A DNA stretch of 64,000 nt, from assembly GCA_963838095.1 (NCBI GenBank), contig CAWIPO010000008.1:248001-312000 (forward strand), read 5' to 3'. Of the stretch, positions 42,929-52,611 are shown in pieces. A program made the position numbers and the translations under genes. This DNA is from CAWCGU01 sp963838095 (GTDB lineage Bacteria; Actinomycetota; Thermoleophilia; Solirubrobacterales; 70-9). Each line of letters starts with the position of its first letter. Position 1 is the first letter of the stretch. Below the pieces are notes generated by a model, which had not been told where the DNA came from, made no database searches, and saw nothing but the letters and a program-made list of their open reading frames with translations.

Positions 42929-43585
42929 GTGCTGTTCGAGCTGGATGAGGTGACGCTGCGGCGCGCGGATCGCGTCGTCCTCGATCGCGTGTCGATGCGG
43001 CTTCCCGAGGGCACGAGCTGCATCGCGGGCCCCTCGGGATCCGGCAAGTCGACGGTGTTGAGGCTTCTCGACCGGCTCGCCGACCCCGAATCGGGGCGAG
43101 TGCGCCATCGCGGCGTCGATGTCCGCGAGCGCGATCCGCTCGAGCTGCGGCGGGAGGTCGCCCTGGTGCCGCAGTTGCCCGCCCTGCTCGACGGGACGGT
43201 CGAGGACAACATCCGCTTCGCGGCGGCGTTGAACGGGCACGATCCGGAGATCGCGCGGCTGCTCGAGCTGGCCGGCCTCGATGCCCCCTACGCCGGGCGA
43301 GACGCGGCGAAGCTCTCGGTCGGCGAGCAGCAGCGGGCGATGCTCGCCCGCGCGCTGGCGCTCGAGCCACAGGTGCTGCTGCTGGACGAGCCCACCTCGG
43401 CGCTCGACGAGGACACCCGTGACGCGATCGAGCGCACCTTTCGAGACCTGCGCCAGCGACTGGGCATCTCGATCGTCCTCGTCACACACGACCTCGCGCA
43501 GGCCGCCCGGATGGCCGAGTGGGTCGTGCGGCTGGAGGAGGGCCGAGTCGTGGCCCAGGGCCCGGCGACGGAACTGCTCGCGTGA
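42929..43585 (+). CDS. fetA: ABC exporter ATP-binding protein, FetA/YbbL-like
   Basis: A small ABC ATPase (218 aa): Walker A GPSGSGKST (about 34-42), a signature variant LSVGEQQRAML, Walker B VLLLDEPTSALDE and the H-loop VLVTHD. Size and partner match the FetAB (YbbLM) family linked to iron export and oxidative-stress tolerance; UPF0014 family membership of the next gene supports this. GTG start, divergent from ku with about 120 bases between, in which I see no strong motif. Confidence 0.85.
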   Translation: MLFELDEVTLRRADRVVLDRVSMRLPEGTSCIAGPSGSGKSTVLRLLDRLADPESGRVRHRGVDVRERDPLELRREVALVPQLPALLDGTVEDNIRFAAALNGHDPEIARLLELAGLDAPYAGRDAAKLSVGEQQRAMLARALALEPQVLLLDEPTSALDEDTRDAIERTFRDLRQRLGISIVLVTHDLAQAARMAEWVVRLEEGRVVAQGPATELLA

Positions 43586-43637
43586 GCGCGGGAGCAGATT
43601 TTCTGATTGTCGGGCGAAGCGCGATCCAGGTGTGTCC

Positions 43638-44414
43638 ATGAGCACCGGGATCGACGTCAGCTTCGCCGAGGTCGTCGCGAGCCTGGCGCTGGTCGCGATC
43701 GCGATCGCGGTCTCGTTCTGGCGCGGGGCGGGGCTGGCAAACGAGGTCGCGGTCGCGGTGATCCGCGCCTTCGTGCAGCTGGTCGCGATCGGCTACGTGA
43801 TCCAGGCAATCTTCGACGAGGACAGCCTGCTGCTCGTGTTCGCCTTGATCGCGGTGATGGTCGTGTTCGGCGCCTTCACCGCCAGGCAACGGGCGCGGCA
43901 GGTGCCGGGTGCGCTGGTGCCGTTGCTGATCGCGCTGTCCGTCGCGGCGGCGGGAACGCTCGGGTTGGTGCTTGCGCTCGGCGTGTTCGAGCCGACGCCC
44001 CGCTACCTGGTGCCGGTCGGGGGAATGGTGGTCGGCAACGCGATGACCTCGGCGGGGGTGGCGCTGAACCGCCTCGGCGAGGACATGGCCGAGGGCGCGC
44101 GCAAGATCGAGGCGACCCTGGCCCTCGGCGCCACTACCACGCTGGCCGCGGCTCCCCTGCTCAAGCGCAGCCTGCGCTCGGGAATGATCCACACGATCGA
44201 CCAGACGAAGACGACGGGCCTGATCTTCTTCCCCGGGACGATGGTCGGAATGCTGCTGGCCGGGGCCGACCCGGTCGATGCGGTCCGCCTGCAGCTGGTC
44301 CTCCTCTACACGCTGCTGGGCGCGGTCGCGCTGTCGGCGTTGATCGCGACGACGCTCGCGTACCGCAACTTTTTCACGCCGGCCCACCAGCTGCGCGACC
44401 CGCCGCAGCCATAG
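43638..44414 (+). CDS. fetB: ABC exporter permease, FetB/YbbM-like (UPF0014)
   Basis: A membrane permease of 258 aa with about seven helices. Family blocks: ANEVAVAVIRAFVQLVAIGYV (about 35-55), PVGGMVVGNAMTSAGVALNRL and RSGMIHTIDQTKTTGLIFFPGTMVGMLLAGADP, diagnostic of the TIGR00245/UPF0014 family. The ATG at 43638 is chosen over a much longer open frame that runs through the ATPase gene. It pairs with the upstream ATPase. Confidence 0.88.
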   Translation: MSTGIDVSFAEVVASLALVAIAIAVSFWRGAGLANEVAVAVIRAFVQLVAIGYVIQAIFDEDSLLLVFALIAVMVVFGAFTARQRARQVPGALVPLLIALSVAAAGTLGLVLALGVFEPTPRYLVPVGGMVVGNAMTSAGVALNRLGEDMAEGARKIEATLALGATTTLAAAPLLKRSLRSGMIHTIDQTKTTGLIFFPGTMVGMLLAGADPVDAVRLQLVLLYTLLGAVALSALIATTLAYRNFFTPAHQLRDPPQP

Positions 44415-44474
44415 AGACCCTCCCAAGCCGGAGACCGTAAGAGCCGGCCGGCGTCGCCTGACAGACTCCAACCG

Positions 44475-46091
44475 GTGACCCGCCAGCAGCGCTTCACGCT
44501 CGTCGCGGCGATCCTGGGCTCGACGGTCGTCTTCCTCGACGCGACCGTCGTCAACGTCGCCCTGCCGGCGCTGAGCGATGACCTTGGCGCCGGCCTGGCG
44601 AGCCAGCAGTGGGTGGTCGAGGCCTATCTGCTGGCGCTGGTGGCGTTGATGCTGGTCGGCGGATCGCTCGGCGACCAGTTCGGGCGCCGGTTGATGTTCG
44701 TCTCCGGGCTGATCGGATTTGCGATCACCTCGGTCCTGTGCGCGATCGCTCCCTCGGACGAGTTCCTGATCGGCGCTCGCGCGCTTCAGGGCATGGCCGG
44801 CGCCCTGCTGGTGCCGGGCTCGTTGGCACTCGTCGCCGCAGCCTTCGAAGGTGCGGCTCGCGGGAAGGCCGTCGGCACCTGGACCGCGTGGACGGGCATC
44901 GCCACCGTCCTCGGCCCCGCCGGCGGCGGCTTCCTGGTGGACCAGTTCTCGTGGCGATTGATCTTCTGGGTCAATGTGCCGTTGATCGTCGTGACGGTGT
45001 TGCTGACGCTGCGCCACGTCGCCGAGAGCCGCGATCCGCAGGCATACCGGGGGATCGACTGGGTCGGGATCGTGCTTTCGGCGGTCGGGCTCGGAGGCCC
45101 GGTGTTCGCGCTGATCGAGCAGCCGACATACGGCTGGACGGATCCGATCGTGCTGATCCCCCTGATCGGCGGCGTCGTGTGCTTCGCCGCATTCATCCTG
45201 TGGGAGGCGAGGGCGCGCCACCCGATGCTCGAGCTGGCGCTGTTTCGCGTCCGCAACTTCGCGGTCGCGAACCTCGCCACGCTGACCACGTACGCGGGCT
45301 TGATGGGGGGCTTCTTCTTCATCACCCTGTTCCTCCAGCAGACGGCCGGATACTCGGCGCTCGAGGCGGGGCTCGCGACGACGCCGGTGTCGCTGATGCT
45401 CTTCTTTCTCTCGCCGCGCTTTGGCAAGCTCGCCTCGGGCACCGGACCGCGAGTGCCGATGACGCTCGGCCCGATCATCGGCGGGATCGGATTGATGCTC
45501 TTTACGCGCGTGGGGGTCGATCCGAGCTACGTCACCGACGTGCTGCCGGCCGTGCTGCTATTCGGACTCGGCCTCTCGCTGACCGTCGCGCCGCTCACCG
45601 CGACCGTCCTCGACTCAGTCGACGAACGCCACGTAGGGATCGCCTCGGGAATCAACAACGGGATCTCGCGCGTGGCTGGGCTGCTGTCGATCGCCGTTCT
45701 CGGGGCGGTGGTGGCCGCTCAGTTCAGCTCCAGCCTCGAGAACGAGCTCGGGGGCGCCGACCTCACCCCGGCGGCGCAGGACGCGGTCGCCGCCGCCGAG
45801 GAGAGGCCGCTGGCGATCCCCGCGAGCGGAGACCTGAGCGCCGCCGAGGGCGCACAGCTCAGCGCCGCCGCGGGCGACGCTTCGGAGTCCTCCTTTCACC
45901 TCGGCATGATGCTCGCGGGCGCGCTGATGATCGTCGGCGGGTTCACCGCCGGCATCGGGATCCGCAATCCGGAGCACCGCACAGATCGCCCCGAGTCCGT
46001 CCCGCGCGCAGCAGCGGCGGGAGAGTGCGGCCGCTGCCCCGACGTGTCGGACGCTGAGCCCCGCGAGGCGCCGGAGGCGGTTCCGGCATAG
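44475..46091 (+). CDS. MFS drug transporter, DHA2 (14-helix) family
   Basis: A drug:proton antiporter-like protein of 538 aa. It opens with FLDATVVNVALPALSDDL, the motif D1 of the EmrB/QacA group, and has motif A GGSLGDQFGRR between helices 2 and 3 and motif C in helix 5 (LGPAGGGFLVD). About fourteen hydrophobic segments are visible, with an Ala-rich extracellular loop near 430-460. The C-terminal 40 residues are charged and Cys-containing (GECGRCPDVS). The substrate is unknown. No TetR-type regulator is adjacent. Confidence 0.9.
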   Translation: MTRQQRFTLVAAILGSTVVFLDATVVNVALPALSDDLGAGLASQQWVVEAYLLALVALMLVGGSLGDQFGRRLMFVSGLIGFAITSVLCAIAPSDEFLIGARALQGMAGALLVPGSLALVAAAFEGAARGKAVGTWTAWTGIATVLGPAGGGFLVDQFSWRLIFWVNVPLIVVTVLLTLRHVAESRDPQAYRGIDWVGIVLSAVGLGGPVFALIEQPTYGWTDPIVLIPLIGGVVCFAAFILWEARARHPMLELALFRVRNFAVANLATLTTYAGLMGGFFFITLFLQQTAGYSALEAGLATTPVSLMLFFLSPRFGKLASGTGPRVPMTLGPIIGGIGLMLFTRVGVDPSYVTDVLPAVLLFGLGLSLTVAPLTATVLDSVDERHVGIASGINNGISRVAGLLSIAVLGAVVAAQFSSSLENELGGADLTPAAQDAVAAAEERPLAIPASGDLSAAEGAQLSAAAGDASESSFHLGMMLAGALMIVGGFTAGIGIRNPEHRTDRPESVPRAAAAGECGRCPDVSDAEPREAPEAVPA

Positions 46092-46099
46092 TTGCCGCG

Positions 46100-47031
46100 A
46101 TGAGCGTCACCTGGAGCGACGAGGTCGACGAGATCCTCGCCGGCGACCTCGCAGCGGGGTTCGCCTACCTGACGCCGGCGAACGGCGTGGTGATCACGCC
46201 GATGGCGCCGCTGGGGCTGCGCGACCGCGAGGCCGGAACCGTGACCCTCTCGACCTCGCTCGGGTTGTGGAAGAAGCTCGACCGGATCCGCCGCAATCCC
46301 GGTGTGGCCGTCGCCTATCACGCTCGCGAGCACGGCTTCAGCGACCGTCCCGGGTACGTCCTCGTGCAGGGCCGGGCCTCGTTCTCGACGACGCCCGATC
46401 GCGAATGGCTGGAGTCGATAACGCCCGCCTGGGACCGCTTTCTCGAGCCCCGCGCCGATGGCCTGCTCGGCCGGATGCTCGATGTCTACCAGTGGCAGCG
46501 GGTGGCGGTCGACATCGAGGTCGAGCGGGTCGATTGCCCACCCCGATGACGCCGCGCTGGCGTCCCCCGAGGTGTTCGGCAGCGCACCTCCGCCTCCCCC
46601 CGAGCCGCAGCGAGCGCCAAAGGGTGGAACCGGGCCGCGCGTCGACTCGGCCCGCCTCGTCTCCCACGCCGAGAAGCTGCCGCACACGCTGCTCGGCTGG
46701 TGCGGGTCCGATGAGCTGCCCGTCGTCGTCCCGGTATCCGCGGCGAACCCCGGCACCGACGGCGTACGGCTGACCGTCCCTCCGGGCTCGGTCCCGCCGG
46801 GAGGTCGTCGCGCCGGGCTCACGTCGCATTGGTTCCGGCCGCGGATGATCGGCCAGGAGCAGCGCGATCTACACCGGCTGGATGAGCAGCGAGGGCCCGG
46901 GCGAGGTGCTTTACGCGCCACATACCCGCGCCGGCTACCGGCTGCCGCCCTCGAAGCTCGCCTACAACGTCGGCTGTGCATCGCTGGCGACGCGGATGCG
47001 TGGTGCGCGCAAGGCGGGTCTCGCCTCGTAG
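46100..47031 (+). CDS. Two-barrel pyridoxamine 5'-phosphate oxidase-like protein, two frameshifts
   Basis: The first 149 aa (46100-46549) form a split barrel of the pyridoxamine 5'-phosphate oxidase/FMN-binding type: ITPMAPLGLRD, TLSTSLGLWKKLDRIRRNPGVAVAYH. The frame then shifts near 46535 and again near 46864. The continuing frames read AHPDDAALASPEVFG to SHAEKLPHTLLGWCGSDELPVVVPV, then IYTGWMSSEGPGEVLYAPHTRAGY to a TAG at 47029-47031. Mended, the protein has about 309 aa with a second barrel-like half. Coenzyme (FMN or F420) and substrate are not known. Confidence 0.6.
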
Positions 47032-47040
47032 GCTGCCCCA

Positions 47041-48052
47041 GTGCGCATCTTCTCCGGTATCCAGCCGACGGGCCGCAAGCACCTCGGCAACTACATCGGT
47101 GCGATTCGCCAGTACGTGGAGGGCCAGGACCGCGGCGAGGCGATCTACTGCATCGTCGACCTGCACGCGATCACCGTCCCGTTCGATCCCGCCGAGCTGC
47201 GCAAGGCGACCCTCGACACCGCTGCGACGCTGCTCGCCGCCGGCATCGACCCGCACCGCTCGATCCTCTTCCGCCAGGCCGACGTCCAGGAGCACGCGGA
47301 GCTGTGTTGGCTGCTCAGCTCTGTCACCTCGTGGGGTGACCTGAACCGCATGCACCAGTGGAAGGACAAGCGCGAGCTGCTCGAGAGCCGCCAGGGCGCC
47401 TTTGTCCCGGCAGGCCTCTTCTTCTACCCGGTGCTTCAGGCCGCCGACGTTCTCGCCTACCGTGCCGACGAGGTCCCCGTCGGGGACGACCAGCGACAGC
47501 ACATCGAGCTGATGCGGGAGATCGCCCGTCGCTTCAACGAGCGCTTCGGGGAGACGCTGGTCGAGCCCGAGCACCGGATCCCCGAGGTCGGCGCCCGGAT
47601 CATGGACCTGCAGAACCCAGAGTCGAAGATGGCGACGACGGGCGGAAGCGAGCAGGGCACGGTCTTCGTGCTCGACGAGCCCGACGCGATCCGGAAGAAG
47701 GTCCGCAGCGCCGTCACCGACTCGGGCAGCGAGGTCCGGCGCGGCCCCGGCAAGGAGGGGATCGCCAACCTGATCGAGATTCTCAGCGTCGTTCGTGCAG
47801 AGGGCCCTGATCAGATCGAGAGCGAGTTCTCTCGGCGCCGGCTACGGGGACTTCAAGGCCGCGGTCGGCGACGCTGTGGTCGACTATCTGGCCCCGGTGC
47901 GGGAGCGCTACGGCGAGATTCGCGCCGACGAGGAGACGCTGGAGTGGACCCTCGCCGGAGGCGCCGATCGGGCGCGCACGATCGCCACCGACGTCCTCGC
48001 CGATGTCCGCGATGCGATGGGCGTCGGCCCGCGGCACCCGCGGCACGCGTAG
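47041..48052 (+). CDS. trpS: Tryptophanyl-tRNA synthetase, one frameshift
   Basis: Charges tRNA-Trp. HIGH-like motif PTGRKHLGN at 9-17; the KMSKS position reads KMATT (196-200), followed by TVFVLDEPDAIRKKVRSAVTDS. The frame breaks at about 47828-47840 by one extra base. The C-terminal part continues as GAGYGDFKAAVGDAVVDYLAPVRERY to the stop at 48052, giving about 336 aa, normal for the family. Start GTG at 47041. Confidence 0.9.
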
Positions 48053-48068
48053 CTGCTCCCGGCCGCGA

Positions 48069-49819
48069 TCAGGGACAGGCGCGGATGCGCCGCTCGAGCG
48101 TCATCTGGCGGCCGTCGATCAACTCGACCGTGGCATCGATCGAGGTCTTGCCCCGGAGCCTGAACAGTGTCCGCTTCAGCCGTCCTCCGAACGGCGCCTT
48201 GCGGTCCGTTCGGGCCGGTTCGCCGGCGACCTCGAAGGTTGCGAGCTTGATCAGGTCGGCCGCGGGGCCGTCGAGCAGCGCCTTGATCGGATGCCCCACA
48301 CAGGGGTGTCTCGTTCCCTCGGGCCTGGGGCCACGCTCGAGCTCGAGGCTCAGCTTGGGAGTCGCGAGGCACTGCTCACCGGCGCAGCCGCGAAGCGCGT
48401 CGAGCCGGCTCGACAGCCTGGTCACGACCTCGGCGTATCCCGGATCGGCATGCAGGCTGCTGAGCTGGAACGGGTCTCGCTCGAGGTCGTAGAGCTCGAA
48501 CTCGCCCGTGTCGTATTCGGAGTAGAGGTAGCGATGCGTTCGGATCGCGACGTATTTGGACGGCCTGCCCGACTCCAGCAGGATCTCGCGCCCGAGCTGC
48601 CGATCGGTGTCCTCGGCGATCGGCAGCAGCGAGCGCCCGTCCATCACCCGCCCCGCCGTTGCGGACGCGGCGTCCACGATCGTCGGCGCCAGGTCGGCGT
48701 TCACGACCAGCTCCTCGCTCTCCTGCCCGACTGGGATCCCCGGGCCGCTGATCATCAACGGCACCCGGATCGACTCCTCGTAGACGAGCACCTTCCCCGA
48801 CCTGATCCGGTGCTCGCCATGGAAGAAGCCGTTGTCGGCGGTGAAGACGACAATGGTGTTGTCGAGCTCGCCCGTGGCCTCGAGCGCGGCGATGATCTGG
48901 CCGACTGCATCGTCGACGGCCAGCAGTGACTCGAGCCGGCAGCGGTAGTTACGGGTGATGGTGGCGACGTCTTCTGCGCTGAGTGGAGCGCGCGACTGGA
49001 TCGACGCCGGCTTGTCGGTCGTGTCGCTCTCGTTGAACGACGGCGGCTGGGGCAGGGCGCGCGGAATCGAATGCGGTCGCGTGCCGCGGGGCCGGCTTCG
49101 CCGTCCCCGGCAGTCGGTCGGGGGCTGAGGGTTCGGGTTGGGGCCGCCGGAATGGGGGGCGAGCGGGGCCAAGCTGAGGAAGAACGGCTGCTGCCAGCGG
49201 CGCCCTCCGCGCGATCAGGTCCACCGCCTTGGCCGCGTATACGTCCGTCTGATAGTCGGTGCTGGCGGTTCCGTAGTCAACGAGAGTTCCCGTCTCGTTC
49301 AGCTGGTAGCCGTAGAAGCGGTACGTACGCGTCGAGCCGCGCCACTCGTTCCATCCCGCCGGGATCGTGGCCGGCTGCGGCTGGGTCTCGTAGCCGTTCA
49401 GGTACTTGCCGATGTGGGCGGTGTAGTAGCCGGCCTGTTGCAGCCACACCGGCAGGGTGTTGGAGGAGTCGAGCTTTGCGAATCCGCCGGCCGGCGGCTG
49501 GTTGTCGAGCACGCCGTGGTTGTGCGCGTACTGGCCGGTGAGGAACGTCGCTCGCGACGGACAGCAGAGCGGGAAGTTGACGAAGCTGTTCGTGAACGTG
49601 ACGCCGCGATCGGCGATCAGCGACTGCACGTTTCCCATCACCGACGCCGACGCCGCGGTCTGGTCGTCGGTCATGATCACGACCACGTTCGGGCTGGGGC
49701 TGGGTCGGCTCGGCCGGGCCCGCGACCGCGCTGGACCCGGCGACCGCGCCTGCGAGCGCGGCTACGCCGCATCCGAGCGCTGCTGCGAGGGCGCGGCTGT
49801 GTCTGGGATTGATTCGCAT
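48069..49819 (-). CDS. Secreted sulfatase, two frameshifts
   Basis: A type I sulfatase of about 583 aa once mended. A signal peptide (RALAAALGCGVAALAGAVAG) begins at about 49819. After a shift near 49697 the catalytic domain opens with VVIMTDDQTAASAS and holds the modification motif CCPSR (CxPSR; the first Cys becomes formylglycine) in FPLCCPSRATFLTGQYAHNHG. After a second shift near 49205 it continues PFFLSLAPLAPHSGG, TADNGFFHGEHRI and YDLERDPFQ to the stop. Likely a secreted aryl- or sugar-sulfate hydrolase; the substrate cannot be read. The formylglycine-generating enzyme is not in the window. Confidence 0.8.
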
Positions 49820-49878
49820 CCCGGACCCTTGAACCCGGCGCAGGCGGCGAAGTCGCGCACGGGTCGGGAAGAAGAGTC

Positions 49879-50268
49879 TCAGTCGACCCAGAAGTCCTCG
49901 ATGATCTCCGGGTCGCCGGCGTGGTGAGGGCCGAAGATCAGCAGCTCGATGCCGTCGGGGCCGGCCTCGAAGGCGCGAGTGACCGGAGGGGCGATCCGGA
50001 TCGCGTCCATCGTCCCAAGCTCGACCACCTCGTCGTCGAGCTTCGCGCGTCCCGATCCCGAGAGCACCACGCACACCTCCTCGGCCTCGTTGTGGCGGTG
50101 GGCGAACGGCTGGCGCTTCCCGGGCCGGAGGACGATGTACGCCAACCCGGTGTCCTCGGCGTCGAGGTCCTCGCGCGGAAAGCGGGCCTCCTGCATCTCA
50201 GAGAACCCGTGCTTGACGGCCAGGTCCTCCACCTCGGTGAGGTTCTTGATGGTGTAGCTCATCCGCAT
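49879..50268 (-). CDS. Cupin-domain protein
   Basis: A small beta-barrel protein of 127-129 aa. The two cupin motifs are visible: RPGKRQPFAHRHNEAEEVCVVLSG (about 48-71), with metal-type His residues in HRH and a Glu, and a later MDAIRIAPPVTRAFEAG. Metal binding is likely. The activity is unknown: isomerase, dioxygenase or sensor are all possible. Divergent from the next gene with 31 bases between. The start is ATG at 50268 or 50262. Confidence 0.82.
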   Translation of the reverse strand: MRMSYTIKNLTEVEDLAVKHGFSEMQEARFPREDLDAEDTGLAYIVLRPGKRQPFAHRHNEAEEVCVVLSGSGRAKLDDEVVELGTMDAIRIAPPVTRAFEAGPDGIELLIFGPHHAGDPEIIEDFWVD

Positions 50269-50299
50269 CTTCTACCCGTCTCCGTTGTTTTCTACGTCA

Positions 50300-51232
50300 A
50301 TGGGGACGAGGATCGGAGGACGGTCAGGGAGCCGAGGGATGGCGGCGGCGGGGGTCGCCGCCGCGGTTGCGCTGCTCGCACTGCCGAGCGCAGCATCAGC
50401 CGGGAAGGTGACATCAGACGGCGGTCGGCTCGAGATCACCGCCTTCCAGGGCAACAACCGCTTCCTCATTCAGCGCGCTGGCGGCCAATTCCGGATCGAG
50501 GACCGAAACCCCGAGAACGGGTTTCGCGTGGGCCGCCCGTGCAGCGTCGAGCGCGTGGATGACCGCGCAGTCGCCACCTGTCCCGCCGATGGCGTTCGCG
50601 AGGTGATCGTGACCCCGCACGGCAATGACGACCGCGTGGTGATCGGCCGCCGCCTGCCGCAGCCTCCCGAGCGCAACTTCTGCGCTGGGAGCCACATCGG
50701 CGCCCCGCTGACGGTCAGTCTCGGCGCCGGCAATGACTTCGCCGAGCTCTCTGACGGTGACGATGTCGCGCGCGGCGGCACTGGCCCCGACGTGATCCTC
50801 GGTTGCGACGGCGACGATCTGATCACAGGCGACTACGGCGGCGACTCCCTCTCCGGCGACCGCGGCGACGACGAGCTGCGCGGGCAGAGCAACGACGACC
50901 GCCTCATCGGCTGCCTGTTCGACCCCGACGACGTCAACTATCCGCGTGACGAACCCGGAGCCGACGCACTGCACGGCGGCGAGGGCGGGGACTTTCTCTT
51001 CGGCTGTAACGGCAACGATGCATACGACGCCGCGCTAGGCGACGACTACCTGAATACGCGCGACGCGATAAGCGAGCTCGCGAACTGCGGCCCGGGCGCC
51101 GACGTGATCTACATGGACCCGCAGGACTCGCGGCCCGGATGCGAGGTGGTAACCGACTGCGTCACCGACAACTTCCCGATCGGCCCGGACACCGGCGTGC
51201 CCGATTGCTTTCGCTCGCGCCTGAACCAGTAG
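50300..51232 (+). CDS. Secreted RTX-like calcium-binding repeat protein
   Basis: A secreted protein of 310 aa. After the signal peptide (AAAGVAAAVALLALPSAASA) comes a short beta domain. Then GGxGxD-like nonapeptide repeats follow from about residue 140: GAGNDFAEL, GGTGPDVILG, GCDGDDLITG, DRGDDELRG and GGEGGDFLFG, typical of parallel beta-roll calcium binding. Six or more cysteines are spread through it, unusual for RTX repeats, and may form disulfides. The ATG at 50300 is chosen over a TTG at 50285. No type I secretion genes are adjacent; Sec export fits the signal. Confidence 0.8.
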   Translation: MGTRIGGRSGSRGMAAAGVAAAVALLALPSAASAGKVTSDGGRLEITAFQGNNRFLIQRAGGQFRIEDRNPENGFRVGRPCSVERVDDRAVATCPADGVREVIVTPHGNDDRVVIGRRLPQPPERNFCAGSHIGAPLTVSLGAGNDFAELSDGDDVARGGTGPDVILGCDGDDLITGDYGGDSLSGDRGDDELRGQSNDDRLIGCLFDPDDVNYPRDEPGADALHGGEGGDFLFGCNGNDAYDAALGDDYLNTRDAISELANCGPGADVIYMDPQDSRPGCEVVTDCVTDNFPIGPDTGVPDCFRSRLNQ

Positions 51233-51258
51233 CTCGTTTCGAATAACCGGCCGCTGCG

Positions 51259-52005
51259 GTGTCTACCCTTCCCGCGATGCGCTCCGCCGGCCCAGGCGAA
51301 CTCGAGCTCGACCTCGATGTCTTCGCGGGCCCGTTCGACTTGCTGCTGACACTCGTCCTCCGCGAGGAGCTGAGCCTGCTCGAGATCGACCTGGCAGAGA
51401 TCGTGATCGCCTACATCGAGCACCTCGAGCAGGCCGGCGAGCTCGAGCTCGAGGCGGCGACCGAGTTCCTGGTCCTGATCGCGGCGCTGCTGGAGCTGAA
51501 GTCGCGGCTGTTGCTGCCGAGCCCCGAGGAGGAGGAGCTGCCGCTGGCGCGCGAGGAGGCCGCCGACGAGCTGCTTGCGCGAATGCTCGAGTACCGCCGC
51601 TACCGCGATGCCGCCGCCCATCTCACCGAGCTGTTCGCCTCCGGCCGCACCTACGTTTACCGCTCGGCGCCACTGCCCGTCGGGCTGCGCCGGGTGGCGC
51701 TGGAGGCGGCGAGCAAGGCCTATGAGCCCGACCTGCTCGCGAGCGCGATCGGCGACCTGCTCCGGATTCCGCCGGCGCCCGACACGAGCCACATCCGGCC
51801 GACCGTTTCGCTCGAGCGCCGGCTGCGCGCGGTGCGCGAGGTGCTTGCGCGGCGCCCGAGCTTCGACTTCGACGAGGTGTTCGGCTCCGAGGACCGCCTC
51901 ACCCAGGCGGTAACGCTTTTCGCGCTGCTGGAGATGCACCGCCGGGGCGAGGCGACATGGAGCCAGCGCAAGACCTTCGGCCCGATCGAGGTGCAGGCAG
52001 GATGA
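51259..52005 (+). CDS. scpA: Segregation and condensation protein ScpA
   Basis: The kleisin subunit of the SMC-ScpAB condensin that bridges SMC heads. The N-terminal block FAGPFDLLLTLVLREELSLLEIDLAEIV (in parts) and AATEFLVLIAALLELKSRLLLP are the family core; the winged-helix C-terminal end has DRLTQAVTLFALLEMHRRGE. 248 aa. GTG at 51259 or ATG at 51277. Overlaps scpB in ATGA. smc lies elsewhere. Confidence 0.93.
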   Translation: MSTLPAMRSAGPGELELDLDVFAGPFDLLLTLVLREELSLLEIDLAEIVIAYIEHLEQAGELELEAATEFLVLIAALLELKSRLLLPSPEEEELPLAREEAADELLARMLEYRRYRDAAAHLTELFASGRTYVYRSAPLPVGLRRVALEAASKAYEPDLLASAIGDLLRIPPAPDTSHIRPTVSLERRLRAVREVLARRPSFDFDEVFGSEDRLTQAVTLFALLEMHRRGEATWSQRKTFGPIEVQAG

Positions 52006-52574
52006 GCGTGTTGGCGAGGACGGTCGAGGCGCTGCTCTTCCTCTCGCCGGACCCGGTGAAGCTCGAGGACCTGGTTGAGGCCTGCGACGCGACCGAGGCC
52101 GAGGTCGACCGCGCGCTCGACGCTCTTTCGGGGGAGCTGGTGGAGGGCAAGCGGGGACTGGTGCTGCGCGAGGTGGCCGGCGGTTTCACGCTCGCCGCCG
52201 CCCCGGAGGCCGAGCAGGCGGCACGGCGACTGCTGGCGCGGCCGCGAACGCCGCCGCTGACCCAGGCGCAGGCCGAAACGCTGGCGATCGTCGCCTACCT
52301 GCAGCCGGTATCGCGGCCGGAGATCGCCCGCATCCGCGGCGTCTCCTCGGAGTCGGCGGTGCAGACGCTCACCGAACGCGGGCTGATCGAGGAGTCGGGA
52401 CGCTCGCGATTCGGCGCCGTGATCTACCGCACGACGCCGCTGTTCGAGAAGCTGTTCGGCCTCCGAGGCCTCGACCAGCTACCCGACCCGGCGCGATTCG
52501 ATCCGACCCCCGAGGACGAGGCCGAACTGCGAGAGCGCCTGCTGAAGGCCGGCGAGCAGCGGGCCGACGATTAG
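52002..52574 (+). CDS. scpB: Segregation and condensation protein ScpB
   Basis: The winged-helix partner of ScpA, 190 aa from the ATG at 52002. It starts VLARTVEALLFLSPDPV and has LTQAQAETLAIVAYLQPVSRPEIARIRGV, the hallmark second winged helix, then TTPLFEKLFGLRGLDQLP. It starts in the stop codon of scpA. rluB follows after 37 bases, the usual scpA-scpB-rluB order. Confidence 0.93.
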   Translation: MSVLARTVEALLFLSPDPVKLEDLVEACDATEAEVDRALDALSGELVEGKRGLVLREVAGGFTLAAAPEAEQAARRLLARPRTPPLTQAQAETLAIVAYLQPVSRPEIARIRGVSSESAVQTLTERGLIEESGRSRFGAVIYRTTPLFEKLFGLRGLDQLPDPARFDPTPEDEAELRERLLKAGEQRADD

Positions 52575-52611
52575 CTCCCGGCATCGACAATCGATCATCT
52601 AACTTCGCGGC

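Noticed and set aside
43482..45221. 579-aa minus-strand open frame opposite the ABC and MFS transporter genes
   Set aside because: Low-complexity Arg/Gln/Asp-rich translation; plus-strand genes have clear membrane and ATPase motifs.
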